From Rhizomys pruinosus (taxonomy: Eukaryota > Chordata > Mammalia > Rodentia > Spalacidae): DNA of 64,000 bases. Below are positions 11,657 to 22,828 of this stretch, piece by piece. The position numbers and the translations under genes were made by a program. Below the pieces are notes generated by a model. That model had not been told where the DNA came from. It did no database searches and was given only the letters and a program-made list of their open reading frames with translations. The stretch covers positions 372,001 to 436,000 of the forward strand of contig VZQC01006354.1 of assembly GCA_009823505.1 (NCBI GenBank), written 5' to 3'. The stretch's first letter is position 1; every line of letters starts with the position of its first letter.

Positions 11657-11839
11657 TTTTTTTTTTTTTTTTTTTTTNTTTTTGGGTCTTATTGATACAG
11701 GGTCTCCCTTTTAAGCCCAAGGCTGTCCATGGAACCACTCTGTAGACCAGACTGGCCTTGAACTCACAGAAAATCCACCTGCCTACTGCCTCCCAAGTGC
11801 TAGGATTAAAGCAGTGCTGCCACCAGGCGGCCTAGCCTA
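11657..11839 (-). repeat. Second B1, antisense, indel-rich near-copy of its neighbour
   Basis: Repeats the preceding B1 plus its 'taatgtact' flank, but with many single-base insertions, and its poly-T contains the ambiguous base at 11678. This pattern fits an erroneous gap-fill duplicate better than an independent SINE. Confidence 0.75.
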
Positions 11840-12103
11840 ATGTTACTTTAAAAAGATTCTATTCTTTCTCATAAATGTCTTAGAACTGAGGAAAACACAG
11901 ACATAAACTTAAAGCTATATCTATAGCAATATAGTAAATGTGGTACTATCTTTACTGACCAATTACCCACCTTGACTTATGCTGGTGCTAGGATCCATAT
12001 ATGAGGGACATCATATGTCATTTGTTTTTTCTGAGACTGTGATACTTAGCATAAAAGCTTCTAGTTCCATCCATTTACCTGTAAAGCTCATGATGTTGTT
12101 TTT

Positions 12104-12104
<1 letters not shown>

Positions 12105-12154
<50 letters not shown>

Positions 12155-12335
12155 TTTTTATTTTTTATTTATTTATTTTTATTTCCCCTTTCCCTTCCCC
12201 CCATCCACCCACCCCACCCCAGATCATGCATTCTGCCATAATGTCCTGCACCTTTCTCACAAGTCATTTTTTTATGTTTAGAATGTCACATTTCCTCCAT
12301 TAATTTTATATTACTCTAAAATATTTACTGCTGCA
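12105..12335 (-). mobile_element. Nested short L1 3' tip with 40-base A run
   Basis: An A run (12112-12151) and TTTA-rich stretch precede the C-rich complement of the L1 polypurine tract and 'cagatcatgcattctgcc'. It separates two pieces of ORF2 that are adjacent in an intact L1 ('ctgctgcatag' on the right, 'ctcatgatgttg' on the left). Confidence 0.6.
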
Positions 12336-13382
12336 TAGAACTCCATTGTGTAGATGTACCACATTTTCATTATCTACTCATCAGTTGAGGGACATTCAGG
12401 TTGCTTCCAGCTCTTTCCTGTTGTGAAAAGAGCAGCAATAAACATGGCTGTGCACTTATCTCTGCTATAGGATGAATCCTTTATGTATACACTCAGGAGT
12501 GGTATGACTGGGTCAAGTTGTACATCATTTTAGTTCTTTAAGAGTTTTCCACACTGACTTCCATAGGGGTTGCACAAGTTTGAAATCCCACCCAGCAGTG
12601 AATGAGTGTCCCTATTTCCCCGCAACCTCCCTAGCATTTGGTATCTTTGGGTTTTTTGATCATAGCCAGTATTACTGGGGTAAGATGAAATCTTAAAAGT
12701 GGTTGTAATGTGCATTTCTTTAATTACTAATGATGGTGAACCCTTTTTAAGATGTTTCTTAGCCAGATTTACTTTTTTTTTGATAATTCTCTGTTCTGTT
12801 CTTTAGCCCATCTTTTAATTGAGTCATTTGTTTTGTTTTTTGAGTAATTTATATATTCTGGATATTAAACCTCTGTCAGATGTGTCACTGGTGAAGATTC
12901 CTCCCAGTCTATGGGTTTTCTCTTCACTTCCTTGTTTCTTTTGCTGTACAGAAGCTTTTTAGTTTAACGAGAGCCCAATGTTGATTATTGACCTTATTTC
13001 CTGTGCAACAACTGTCTGGTTTAGAAAGTCTTTTCCTACATCTATACCTTCTAGGTTAATGCCAATGTTTACTTTTAACATTTTCAGAATTTCAGGTTTC
13101 ACATGGAGGTCTTTGATCCATTTAGAGTTGACTTTTGTACAAGGTGAAAGGTAGGGGTTTTTAGTTGTCATTTCTTCTACAAATGGTGATCCAGTTTTGC
13201 CAGCACCATTTGCTGAAGATACTGTCTTTCCTACATTGAGTGTTCTTGGCCCCTTTGTCAAATATCAGGTGGCTGAAATTGGATGTATTCAAGTTTGGGT
13301 CTTCAATTTTGTTCTATTGATGTACAGGTCTATTTTTGTGCCAGTATCATGCTGTTTTTATGATTATAGCTCTGTAACATAG

Positions 13383-14105
13383 TTATGGAGATGTTATAAA
13401 GCCACAATAAAAGACCCTGACATATTTAACAGGGGGGAAATATGTAATTCATGGATTAACAATACCAACATGTTGTCTAATGCTAAAGTAAACCTACCAT
13501 AACTTAGTGCTGCTTAAATACCTATTATATCTAATTGCTGTTCTTCATTAAGTAGGATCGAAAGTTATTCCTGAGAACAAAACTGTCAGCCCATGAAAGG
13601 GAAAACAGGCCAGAATTGACCAGAAGTCCAAGTCACAAGCTCCAGAGAGAGAGCTGGACCTGTTTTACCTCTCATCCACCTGTAGCCCCTTTTCTAAAAG
13701 CCTAGGGAACAAACGCTGCGGAAGAGGGGGCGTTGGTAGAATGTAAGGGCTAGCGATTGCGGGTGAATGGTGAAACTACAGCAAGTAGTCTGGACACTCA
13801 ATATTGATCAACTTGATTGAACAAACAAACCTGTCAACCCCCCACTGGATGGTGGAAAAAAAAAAAAAATTGGGCACAACAGCCTGCACGATAGGTGCAT
13901 GAAGACTGCTTGTACTCATGGATTATCACTTATAGCTAAAAATATTGAAAAAATAAAACTTGAGCGAAAGATCCAGGACAGTTATGGCAGAATGCCCAAT
14001 CTGTGGATTTAGGGGTGGGGCGGGGGGACGGGAAAGGGAAATAAGCCATGAACTGAATTGAAAAAAAATGTATGAAATGCACAAAGCATTTTTTTTTTTT
14101 TATAT
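13383..14105 (+). mobile_element. ~0.7 kb element with L1-like 3' tip, plus strand
   Basis: From 'agttatggagatgttata' to an A/T-rich end near 14105, the sequence matches the reverse complement of 61578-62275. The last ~120 bp (G-rich tract, then 'gaaatgcacaaagca') resemble L1 3' ends. The ~570 bp upstream body is not L1 sequence that I recognise. It sits inside the antisense L1. A run 'aacaggggggaaa' near its start could be a retroviral-type polypurine tract. Confidence 0.65.
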
Positions 14106-14214
14106 ATTTAAAAAAATAATGATATTGGTAAATCACTCCCTGCCACTATTCGTTGTGCTCAGATTGCTTGGTATCTGGAGGTTTTGTCGTTCGTGTTTCC
14201 ATATAATTTTAGGA

Positions 14215-14350
14215 ATTTCTTTTTTTTTTTGTTTTGTATTTGGAATGGTTACTAAGGGCTCCAGAGTGGTCTCTAGAGCTCCTATGTAGACCAAGCTGCC
14301 TTGAACTTCACAGAGAATCCACCTGCCCTCTCCTCCCAAGTTGCTAAGGA
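14215..14350 (-). repeat. B1 SINE, antisense, diverged
   Basis: Poly-T followed by 'gtagaccaagctgccttgaac' and 'atccacctgccctctcctc', interrupting the antisense L1. Many indels relative to the B1 consensus. Confidence 0.7.
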
Positions 14351-16284
14351 TATTTTTTTTCCTAATTCGTGAGAAAGTCATGGTGGATTTTGATTGGGAT
14401 TCACATAATCTATACTGATTACTTTGGGCCAGGATGGTCTTATTTTACTATATTAATTCTTCCAATCCATCATGGAAGGATTCCTTCCATCCTTTTGGTG
14501 CTTCCTCACACTCCTTCTTCAAGCTTTAAAATTTTCATTGCTAGAGACCTTTAATGTCTTTGGGCAGTTTGTTCTGAGATATGCTTTATATCTTTGTATG
14601 GAGGGTTTCCATTGTACTCTCTCAATTGCTTATGGCAAATAAAAAAACTACTTGATTTCTGTAGTTATTAATTTTGTAACCTACTAACTTCATGAATCTG
14701 TTAATTGTTCCTAGGAATTTCTGTGGGAAATTTATACATCCCTAGGTGCAATAAGCCAAAAAGGGGATAGCTTTAACTCCTCTTTTTCCAATTAGTACTC
14801 CTTTCAATTTCCTTCCTTCTCTATTATTCCTCTAGCAAGGAGTTTCATCACATATGAAGAGGAGTGGAGATTGTGGGCAGGCCTTACCTAGGGTTCATAT
14901 CTTTCCAGGGAACATGCTTCTAATTTTTTCTCCATTTTAGAATGATGTTTAGCTGTGGGATTGTGTGTTCGTAGCTTCAATACTGTTGAGGAATGTTCCC
15001 TCAGTCCAATTTCCCTCTAGACTTTAAACCATACAAGGCATCGTTGATTTTATCAAAGGCTATTTCTGCATCAAATCGAGAAACCTATGTAGTTTTTGTC
15101 TTTGAAAGTCCATGCTTAATGAATTCTTATTATTTACGTAGTTTGAACACCATCTGAATCTCTGGAATAAATCCAACTTGATCATGGAGATGACTCTTTT
15201 TGATGTGTGCTGTTGTGGTTTGTAGATTTTGTATGATAATTTTTGGATCTACTATTCATTTAAAGGATATGGATCTATTTAGTTTCTTTTTTTACTCATT
15301 ATCTTTGCCTAGTTGTTTCAGAGTATGTGTTGGTTCATCAGAAGGAAATTTAGGTAGATTCCCTGTTCTGTTTGCAATAACTTAGTAACATATGACTTAT
15401 AGGTTCCTTTTTATAAATATCTGATAGATTTCTGCCATACATTTGGGCTGGGCTTTTTTTTTAGTTGGGAGGTTTCGTATTATTGTTCCTTCTCCTCATA
15501 TGTTTGGGTCTGAATTTACAGCTCTTGAACTCTTTCTTGGTTAAAGCTTTGGTGACTCCAATGATTTCCAGATATATTCATCCATTTCTTTTTGATTTTC
15601 AAATTTAGTAGTAGGTTTTAGTATAGGTTTTTAAAGTATTCCAGTATAGTGTTCTGGATTTTTTTTTTTTTTGCTACCTGCTTGTGATGTCTTACCCCTT
15701 CATCTCTAATTTGCTTGCACTAGAAAGTGCTCTTTTCATTTTGGTAACGGGCTAAGGTCTGTCTATCTTGTTTACCCTTTCAAAGAACCAGTCTTGGACT
15801 CTTGTCTTCGTATTGTTTTCTTTTGTTTCTATCATTAATCTCTGATATTTTTATTCTTTTCTGTCTGTGGGTTTTGGGTTACATTTGTTTTTCTTTTTTT
15901 TGTTTTTTATTAGTTTTAGGTCTTTGTGCTTTTTGTTTTTTTTTCTTTTTTTAAGAAAGATCTTTAAGTAACATCACCTTTTCTTTAAGAAGCCATGTTA
16001 CATTGAAAGATATTGTATAGGTTGGGGAATTTTGAAAAGAGAGTGAATGGACAACTCCCCATTATGGTAACATGGATAAATTTCACATATTGTTTAAAGC
16101 ACTAGTATTCATTTTGCTGGTAGTGAATGTTCAGAGTTAGAGTAGACATGAATTTCAATTTATGTTTAAGATATACTAATTTACATATTTTTAGTTTGAG
16201 GAGTATATAAATGTTCAGTATATTGTCTCTTACTTTTTTTTATTTCTTTTTTTGTTGTCCCTATAATTTTATATTACTCCAAAC

Positions 16285-16330
16285 TTACACATATATATAT
16301 TATATATTATATTATTATTATATATAAATT
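16285..16330. repeat. TA-rich simple sequence
   Basis: Runs of ATATAT and ATTATT directly after an 'attttatattactcc' L1-like motif. Confidence 0.8.
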
Positions 16331-17294
16331 CTGTAAGACCAAATTTAAAGAGTACCTTCAACTCACCATAGTCAAATTATTCCAAAGGATATAAATTGAG
16401 GGACAAATCTACCCAAATTCCTTTATTGATGAGGCCAGCATCACTATATTACTACCAATCCAGCCAAAGAATTATAACCAAAAAGATAAAACGTATAGTA
16501 CCCTTCTCTAGTTTTTTACTATTTGATATGAGATGGAGCAATTTCAATTTTGTGGTCCTATTTGGTGTTCTATGTGTTTCTTGTATTTGTATGGGTATGT
16601 CTTTCCTTAATCTGAGGAAATTTTTTTCTACAATCCTATTGAAGATATGGTCAATACCATTATCCTAGGATTCCTCTCCCTCCTCTATACTGTGATGTAC
16701 AGATTTGGTCTTTTAATGGTGTCCCATATTTCCTGATTATTTCATTCTTCTTTTTTATAAAAAAAATTCATAATCTTTGCTTGAGTGGTCCAATTCTTCC
16801 ATTTTATCTTCCAGTCTTGATATTCTGTTTTCTACGTCGTCCATTCTGTTACTGAGGCTTTCTCCGGTCCTTTCCAGATGGCTTATTGAGTGTTCCACTT
16901 TCTTCTTTTCATTTTTCAGCCTTGTTGCAGTTTCTAGCATTTCCGACTCATCCTGACAGGGTATTATCTATTTTCTCCTCATCCTCTGATTATTGTATCT
17001 ACATCTTTAATTTCTATTTTATGCCTATGACGTTCTTTAAATTCTTTGAATTCTTTGATCATGTCTTTGATAGTTCTTTTAATATCTATGTCCTGGGTTA
17101 TAGCTAGGGGTCTTCAGTACAGGACTGGTACTGGTTAGTGGAAACATTTGGGTTTTTCATGTTACTGGTTTTTTCATTGTGATTTTGGCTTCCTTTTGTT
17201 GTTTGTGATTCTGATTTGAAACTCAAGTGTTTCCTTGTTGAATTGGAGACTGACTTTGACTGTACTCACTATTTTTTAAGTTGATCTCTTTGGG

Positions 17295-17467
17295 TTTTTT
17301 TTTTTTTTTTTTTTTAAAAATTTTTTTTTTGAAAAGGGTTTTTCCGCTCTATAGCTCTGCTGAGAACTGACTATGTTAGACCAGCCTGGTTTAGATTTCA
17401 CAGAGATCTGCCTGCCTCTGCCTCCCAGGTTTCAGGATTAAAGGTGAGTGCCACTAGCTCAGGCTTT
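17295..17467 (-). repeat. B1 SINE, antisense
   Basis: Poly-T tail, 'agaccagcctggtttagat', 'gcctgcctctgcctcccag' and 'aggattaaaggtgagtgcc' in order. Confidence 0.85.
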
Positions 17468-17679
17468 TATTATCTTTATTTCAGGATAGACTCCCTTACT
17501 AAACCTGGGACTTGCTGTTTCAGCTAGACTTGTTGGCCAATGAGCCCCTGGGATTTGACCTTCTGACCCCACTCCCATATTGGGGTATACAGAACACATT
17601 AGAACCATATCTATCTTATTCCATGGGTTTGGGCACTCTGAACTCGAGGTTTTTATAGCTTACCCAGTGTTTAGTACAC

Positions 17680-18047
17680 TTTTCTGTTGCTTGTGAAAAA
17701 TCTATCATGACAAGGAGAAATCTATAAAAGGAAGCGTATTATTTGAGCTTTCGATGAGATCCAGGGGACTCAGAGTCCATTGTGGCGAGAGGCATGGCAG
17801 AAGTAAGGGCGAGCAGAGCCAAGGTTTCCCACATCTCCAATGAGCAAGGGAAGTCAAGAGAGAGAGCATGGAGACTGCGAGGCTTGTAAAGCCTCACTAA
17901 GCCCAGCCCCCAATGACATTTCAATACCTCCAGCACTGGCCATACCTTCTAGATCTCCCAGAACAGTGCCACCACTGGGAACCAAAAAATGTCCCCTTAA
18001 ATACTTAAAGCCTATGGGGAGGCACACTCTCATTCAAACCACCACCC
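17680..18047 (-). mobile_element. ORR1-like MaLR LTR, antisense
   Basis: Contains 'atcatgacaagg', 'cagagtccattgtggcg', 'aagcccagcccccaatgaca', 'cagtgccaccactggg' and 'cattcaaaccaccac', the order of an antisense ORR1-type LTR. The poorly conserved start indicates an old copy. Assignment is from memory of the family. Confidence 0.6.
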
Positions 18048-18414
18048 CAGCAAGCACTTACCTGTCCACTGTAACCATCTGCTCTGACACCTAGTAGTAC
18101 ATGTCTCTAAGTATTACTCAGTGACCTTATGGAAAAAAGTTGAGGCCCCCCCAGGAGGGCTGGGGAAGGTAATGGCACATTGCTCACTGCAGTATGGCAA
18201 GGTTTCTGCTTAGCAAGCAGGACACCAGGGCTCAGGAACTCGAAGCCCACAGCTCGTCCTGCAGGCTGAGAACTAGAAATGTGATCTCTTCCCTGTCCAC
18301 ATACATGTTTCCACCTCATAATTCATAAAATGTAAAGTTCATGTGGCAGATCGGGTAGTAAATAGGCAGATATTTTCATGGAAAACAATTGCTCAGGTGA
18401 AATTATAAACATTA
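18048..18414. other. Unannotated spacer
   Basis: No gene or repeat recognised. Confidence 0.35.
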
Positions 18415-18567
18415 TTTTTCGGTCTTTTTTGAGGAACAGGGTCATCCCTGTAGCTCCAGCCTGTCCTGAAAACTACGTGACCAGGCGCCTTGAACTCACA
18501 GGAGATCCGCCTGCCTCTGGTCACCAACACGCTAAGGACTTAAAGCTGATGCCACCACAACCAGCAG
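18415..18567 (-). repeat. B1 SINE, antisense, indel-rich
   Basis: Recognisable by 'gaacagggtcatccctgtag', 'ccttgaactcacaggagatc' and 'gccaccacaaccagc', but with extra bases throughout, as in the nearby noisy duplication. Confidence 0.75.
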
Positions 18568-19019
18568 GTAAGATTTAAAATAAAAAAACATAATTATGTT
18601 TAAAAAAAATTCTAGAAGCTTTTAAAAGTGGGGGCCAGATTATCACATTGTTAAATACATTAAAAAATCTACATCACGTTTGAAGTTTTCATAAAGGGCA
18701 ATACCTCTCTTTATCAAATACTAAGCCCACAGGGCCTCAGCTTCATCTGGGATCTTGATCAAGAGATGGAGTCAGAGCTTCTGTATAGGCAGGGTGAGGG
18801 TTGAGGGCCACTGCCCCCCTCCTAACTGACGAGCACCTAGGAGCCGAGCATGGAAGTCCTGGGAGCCCAGAGGCCCAGAAGTATAGGGAGGCGCATTGCA
18901 CACACACAAAGAAGGAACAAGCCCAGAATGAAAGCGATCCCACAGACACCATGGGTCTAAGGGTTCAGGAAGAAGAGCCAGAGAAAGAAGAAGGTGAATA
19001 TAAGGAAGGGGAGGGACTA
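18568..19019. other. Unannotated spacer left of the noisy duplication
   Basis: A 117-codon plus ORF spans it but has no recognisable domain and runs into the duplicated block. I treat it as chance. Confidence 0.35.
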
Positions 19020-22000
19020 GAGAGGCCCATTGTCCTCTGCCCCTGCCCCTGCACCAGGTGCCTCTGGGCTGGACTCCAGCAAGCTCTGCTGTGGCCCAGC
19101 ACTAAGACCTGTCAGAGAGTCCTTTTCCATCATGCTTGTGGTGACATTCTGTAGACCATGCACTGTCCCCTTGACAAGCTAGCATGCCTTCTTGTGGTCT
19201 ACCAGAGAAGCACTCCTGTCTACCCTGCAAGGCCCTGTCCAGTGTCTCTACCCGCCATTTGTCTGGGGTGGGTGGCACTGAACCATTAAGGGAAGTGCTT
19301 CCTGAGTTGATGTTATTTGTCACCTTCATGCTGCTAATTTGCTTGGCTCTGCCTGCCGCCTCCAGCAGGGCCTGATGTCTGCTCCCCCACACGTGTGCCT
19401 CGGTTCTTGCGATATATCCCACATGCCCATCTCAGCTTGCTCCTGCTTCCAGAAGTCTCCCATGACCTTCCAGGCTCCACTCTGAGGTCCGGTCTCCCAA
19501 ACAGTCCCAGAGGTAGTGGGGGTGTGGGACCCTTTCCCACCCCTCATGGTAAATTTCCTGAGGCTAGCCAGCCTCAGGACCGGTACTGCTGAGGCCTTCA
19601 CGGAGATAAGTGCAGCAATTGTTTTTCAACAGCGTCTATAGAAACAGAACGCCTACTGAGTGGAACGAGATTCCTTATCCAAATTAGAAATTTGCTGATG
19701 ATGGATGTTGCTCCAACAAAGTCAAAGTGTCCTCAGGTAGAGCGCTGCTAGTTTCTGCACCAGGCATTTCTTGCAACCAAGACCGGCAGCAGCCTTTACA
19801 CAGAACCACTCTCAGAGGACTCGAGGACTCTAAATGTGCTAGTCCGACATAGTTCAAATCCCCTCCCAAAAATATTACACGGCATATGTGATAGATAAGT
19901 GAAACCAAAACATGCCAATACCCTAGAATACAGATCAACACACTAAAAAAAAAAAAAAAAAAGAAGAAGGGCGGAGCACTAGGAACAAACAGCTTCCTTG
20001 CCGGTGCAACCTCTCCACAAGAAGGAGCTAACAGGACATTGGGCTATTAACTCATCACTATGCTGCATCCTCCCCGAAATTAAAGGTATCACTACCAACG
20101 TGCTCAACAAGGCAGCAGACAGAGAGCGACAAACCTACTACCAAGTGCCACCTCTGGAACTAGACAACAAAACAGAGTGGCTTATTAATACATGATCCCA
20201 GAGGAACCCCAACTGGACAGTAGACACTACACTCTACAAGATCTGCGAGCAACGACCTCTGGTCTGAACTTGAATGTTTATAGACCAGTGTTACACTCGG
20301 AAAGTCGACAAATCCTTCCTAAAGGACTCAAAACATCTTGGGCCTGTCTTCGGCACTCTGTGCTCTAAGACAGACTTCGTTCCATCACACTGTGACTTTT
20401 ACATGGTCCTCACCATGAAAATGACATCATGAGACTAATCCAATAGTGGACTGTCCCTATGTCTGAGGACAGAGCTGGCATGAGCATGTGCAGGACGTAC
20501 GTCACATTGCAACTGACTGACCAACACAGAAGTACCCGTGCATGTAGCTCTACACTCCCTCAGCTCTCCTACAGACTAGCCTCCTTCTGCACATAACACA
20601 CAGCTGAAGCAGACAGCCAGAACTTACTTGCACAATTCTGGGGTTGGGGCAAGGTGGTGAGACAACTAATACCACTACTGTGCTAGGCAACACTTGAAAG
20701 ACACAAAGGGTTGAAAGGAAGATCTCATTCCCTACGAGGCTGCTTTTCCCGAGGACTCCCCTCCCCCTGGAAGCTCACCATGATATTCCAAGGGAAACAG
20801 AATCTCCTACAGCCGTGTGAGGAAGTGCTCACAAACAGAAGCGCCCACGCCCCACACCAACAGGGAACACTCAGAAAGAACCACGCGTACAGCACTAGAG
20901 GCATGAGATGGCCTAGCTTCAGAGAACTGTGGGCCGAAGAGTCGACAGAGACTGACATACCATTCCTAGGGAGACAAAAGCAGAGTCAGGAGAGACGCTG
21001 CAAATCACACCGTCGTGCACTGCTAGTTGACGAAAGACAAGAATGGAACTAATGTTTTTATGCCTAGTAGAGGAAAAAAAGTAAGGATGAAGACAGTGCA
21101 GAGAACGAGGAGTATTTGTGTATTATCAGGACGTGAGGAGGAGGTACTGGTGGCGGGGCAAGAGGGAGTGAGGCAAGGAAGGGATCCCTGAATGGGCAGA
21201 TTACCAAGGGGAGCATGGGCGTCTCCATCCTCTGAAGGCTAGAGGAGGGCGTTCTGCATACGATGAAGTGAGAAACCCAGTTGCAGGTTGGGAGAGCATC
21301 AAGTTGGTGTCTGATTGTCTCCAGGTACCCCAGATGTGCTGGGCTCATGTGTGCTGGCATGTACTTCAGAGTCCTCTGGATTTCATGCTCATCAGTGTTT
21401 TGTAACTGAAATCACTGGGTTGTTTTTTATGTGTGGGCAATGTAAACTCTTTCCTCTAACTGAATGGCATCTGCTTGGGCTGTCCTACCTTATGAGACAT
21501 ACACTGCAGCACACCCACCAGGCCAGGGAAGAGGGTCAGCGAAAACAGCGTGTGGGGCTGGGAAGCCTGCATTCCAAGGTCGCAACCTGCTACTGAGCCC
21601 TGCACCTGCACTGAACTCCCGCAACCCTCCCCTCTTTAATCTGCCACAGGGGCACTATCCTATATGCATACTCTTCCACCTCCGATACGGTCGGATTTCA
21701 CCTCGTCCCAGGCACATAGACAACATGTGATCTTCCTCTTGGTTTTACTGTAAGACGTAGCGAGGAACCTGTCCCTTCAATGTAAGTCAAACTGCCATCC
21801 ACACCAATTTTAAAGGCCTGTGTTGAAACTCCACTCATGTGTCTAACGCTGCCTCCTAGCAAGACAAATAGTGACGATAGTCACTCCCATCAGAAGCAAC
21901 AAAGTGGCTCAAAGCCACCACCCTAATGGAGCCATCATGTTCCTTGTTTTGTTTGTGCTTGGTTGTTATTTGTGCTATTATAAGATGCTTGTTAAGACCT

Positions 22001-22815
22001 TGAAAGAAATGCTCAAGTAACAGTCTGTTACTTCCACCAATTTCGAAGCACACTTGAAGAACATAACTATGTATCAGCCAATCTCAGGAAACAGAAAACA
22101 GTCAAATACATCCATCTATCATCCAACAATGAGAAAGAGAACAAAATTAAAATAAGATGTCCAAGAAAAATGAAAGGCACCAGAGGGTACCACCAGAAAC
22201 CTTTTACACTGATCAACATACAGGAGACTGTCACCTCCAGCTTAGAAGCCACACACGCAGGATAAGTGCGGAACCCAAAACTAGGAAAGAAAATCCGCCT
22301 CACTGGAAACCAAGACCCATACACAATCCAACCCAACTGCACACCACGGGCTCCAGACCTGGAAAGCACACAACACACTCAGACTCAAAACACGCCACAA
22401 ACACAAAAACAAAACTATCCAACTAATAGAATAACATAAAAAAATAAAACATAATAAAATAGGAAAAATCATAAATGCTATGATAAATTCACCGACCATC
22501 TAAATAATATCCAATAGACATCCCCATCAACAGCGCAGGTCAGTCCATTCTTGTACAAAGATCACCAAAGGTCAACGTGTTCAATGCCAGCGCATAGATA
22601 TCAATGTGCAACAACTAGGGGCTTACATGCCTTACCACCTGACAACATTATTATCATACAACTAGACTGACAGCTCCAAGTAGCCAACCGCTTGAGACGT
22701 ACAAGCGTACTCTTATATCTAACGCCCTGATGATGGCACTAGAAGTTCCCTTCACAACAAGTGTTGCCATAATAACATAAAAAGTAACATATATTAAGAA
22801 AAAAACTTAATCACA
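19020..22815 (+). repeat. Direct duplication, copy A (indel-noisy)
   Basis: 19020-19580 is nearly identical to 22829-23388. From there to 22815 the same landmarks follow in the same order as 23389-25945 (for example 'cagaagtacccgtgcatg', 'tgctttcccaggac'-type and 'tgctcatcagtgttttg' blocks). They are separated by frequent extra bases, so copy A is about 0.65 kb longer over that part. The error style (scattered small insertions, often A or C) resembles raw long reads. Confidence 0.85.
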
Positions 22816-22828
22816 AATTTCCAGGGCT

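Larger units (their letters stand above)
11980..17285 (-). mobile_element. Old L1 element, antisense, ORF2 to ORF1 remains, interrupted by insertions
   Basis: The minus strand reads as a decayed L1. The ORF2 C-terminal region lies near 12030-13380 (including 'tctagttccatccattt' and 'gttgcttccagctctttcc'). More ORF2 continues from 14110 to about 15950. An ORF1 coiled-coil remnant at 16755-16940 contains LEDKMEEL. Frames are broken by many stops and indels. Insertions interrupt it at about 12105-12335 (an L1 3' tip with a 40-base A run), 13383-14105 (a plus-strand element) and 14215-14350 (B1). The piece at 15955-16330 is not clearly L1 and ends in a TA-rich tract. The ORF1-ORF2 order and orientation agree throughout, so one original insertion is the simplest reading. 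Confidence 0.8.

Noticed and set aside
13383..14105. Twin-primed (5'-inverted) L1 insertion
   Set aside because: The antisense ORF2 continues to the right of the plus-strand segment, so this is a nested insertion rather than an inversion of the same element.
18801..19154. 117-codon plus ORF
   Set aside because: Runs from spacer into the duplicated block with no domain; its tail is shared with a region that differs by indels in the other copy.
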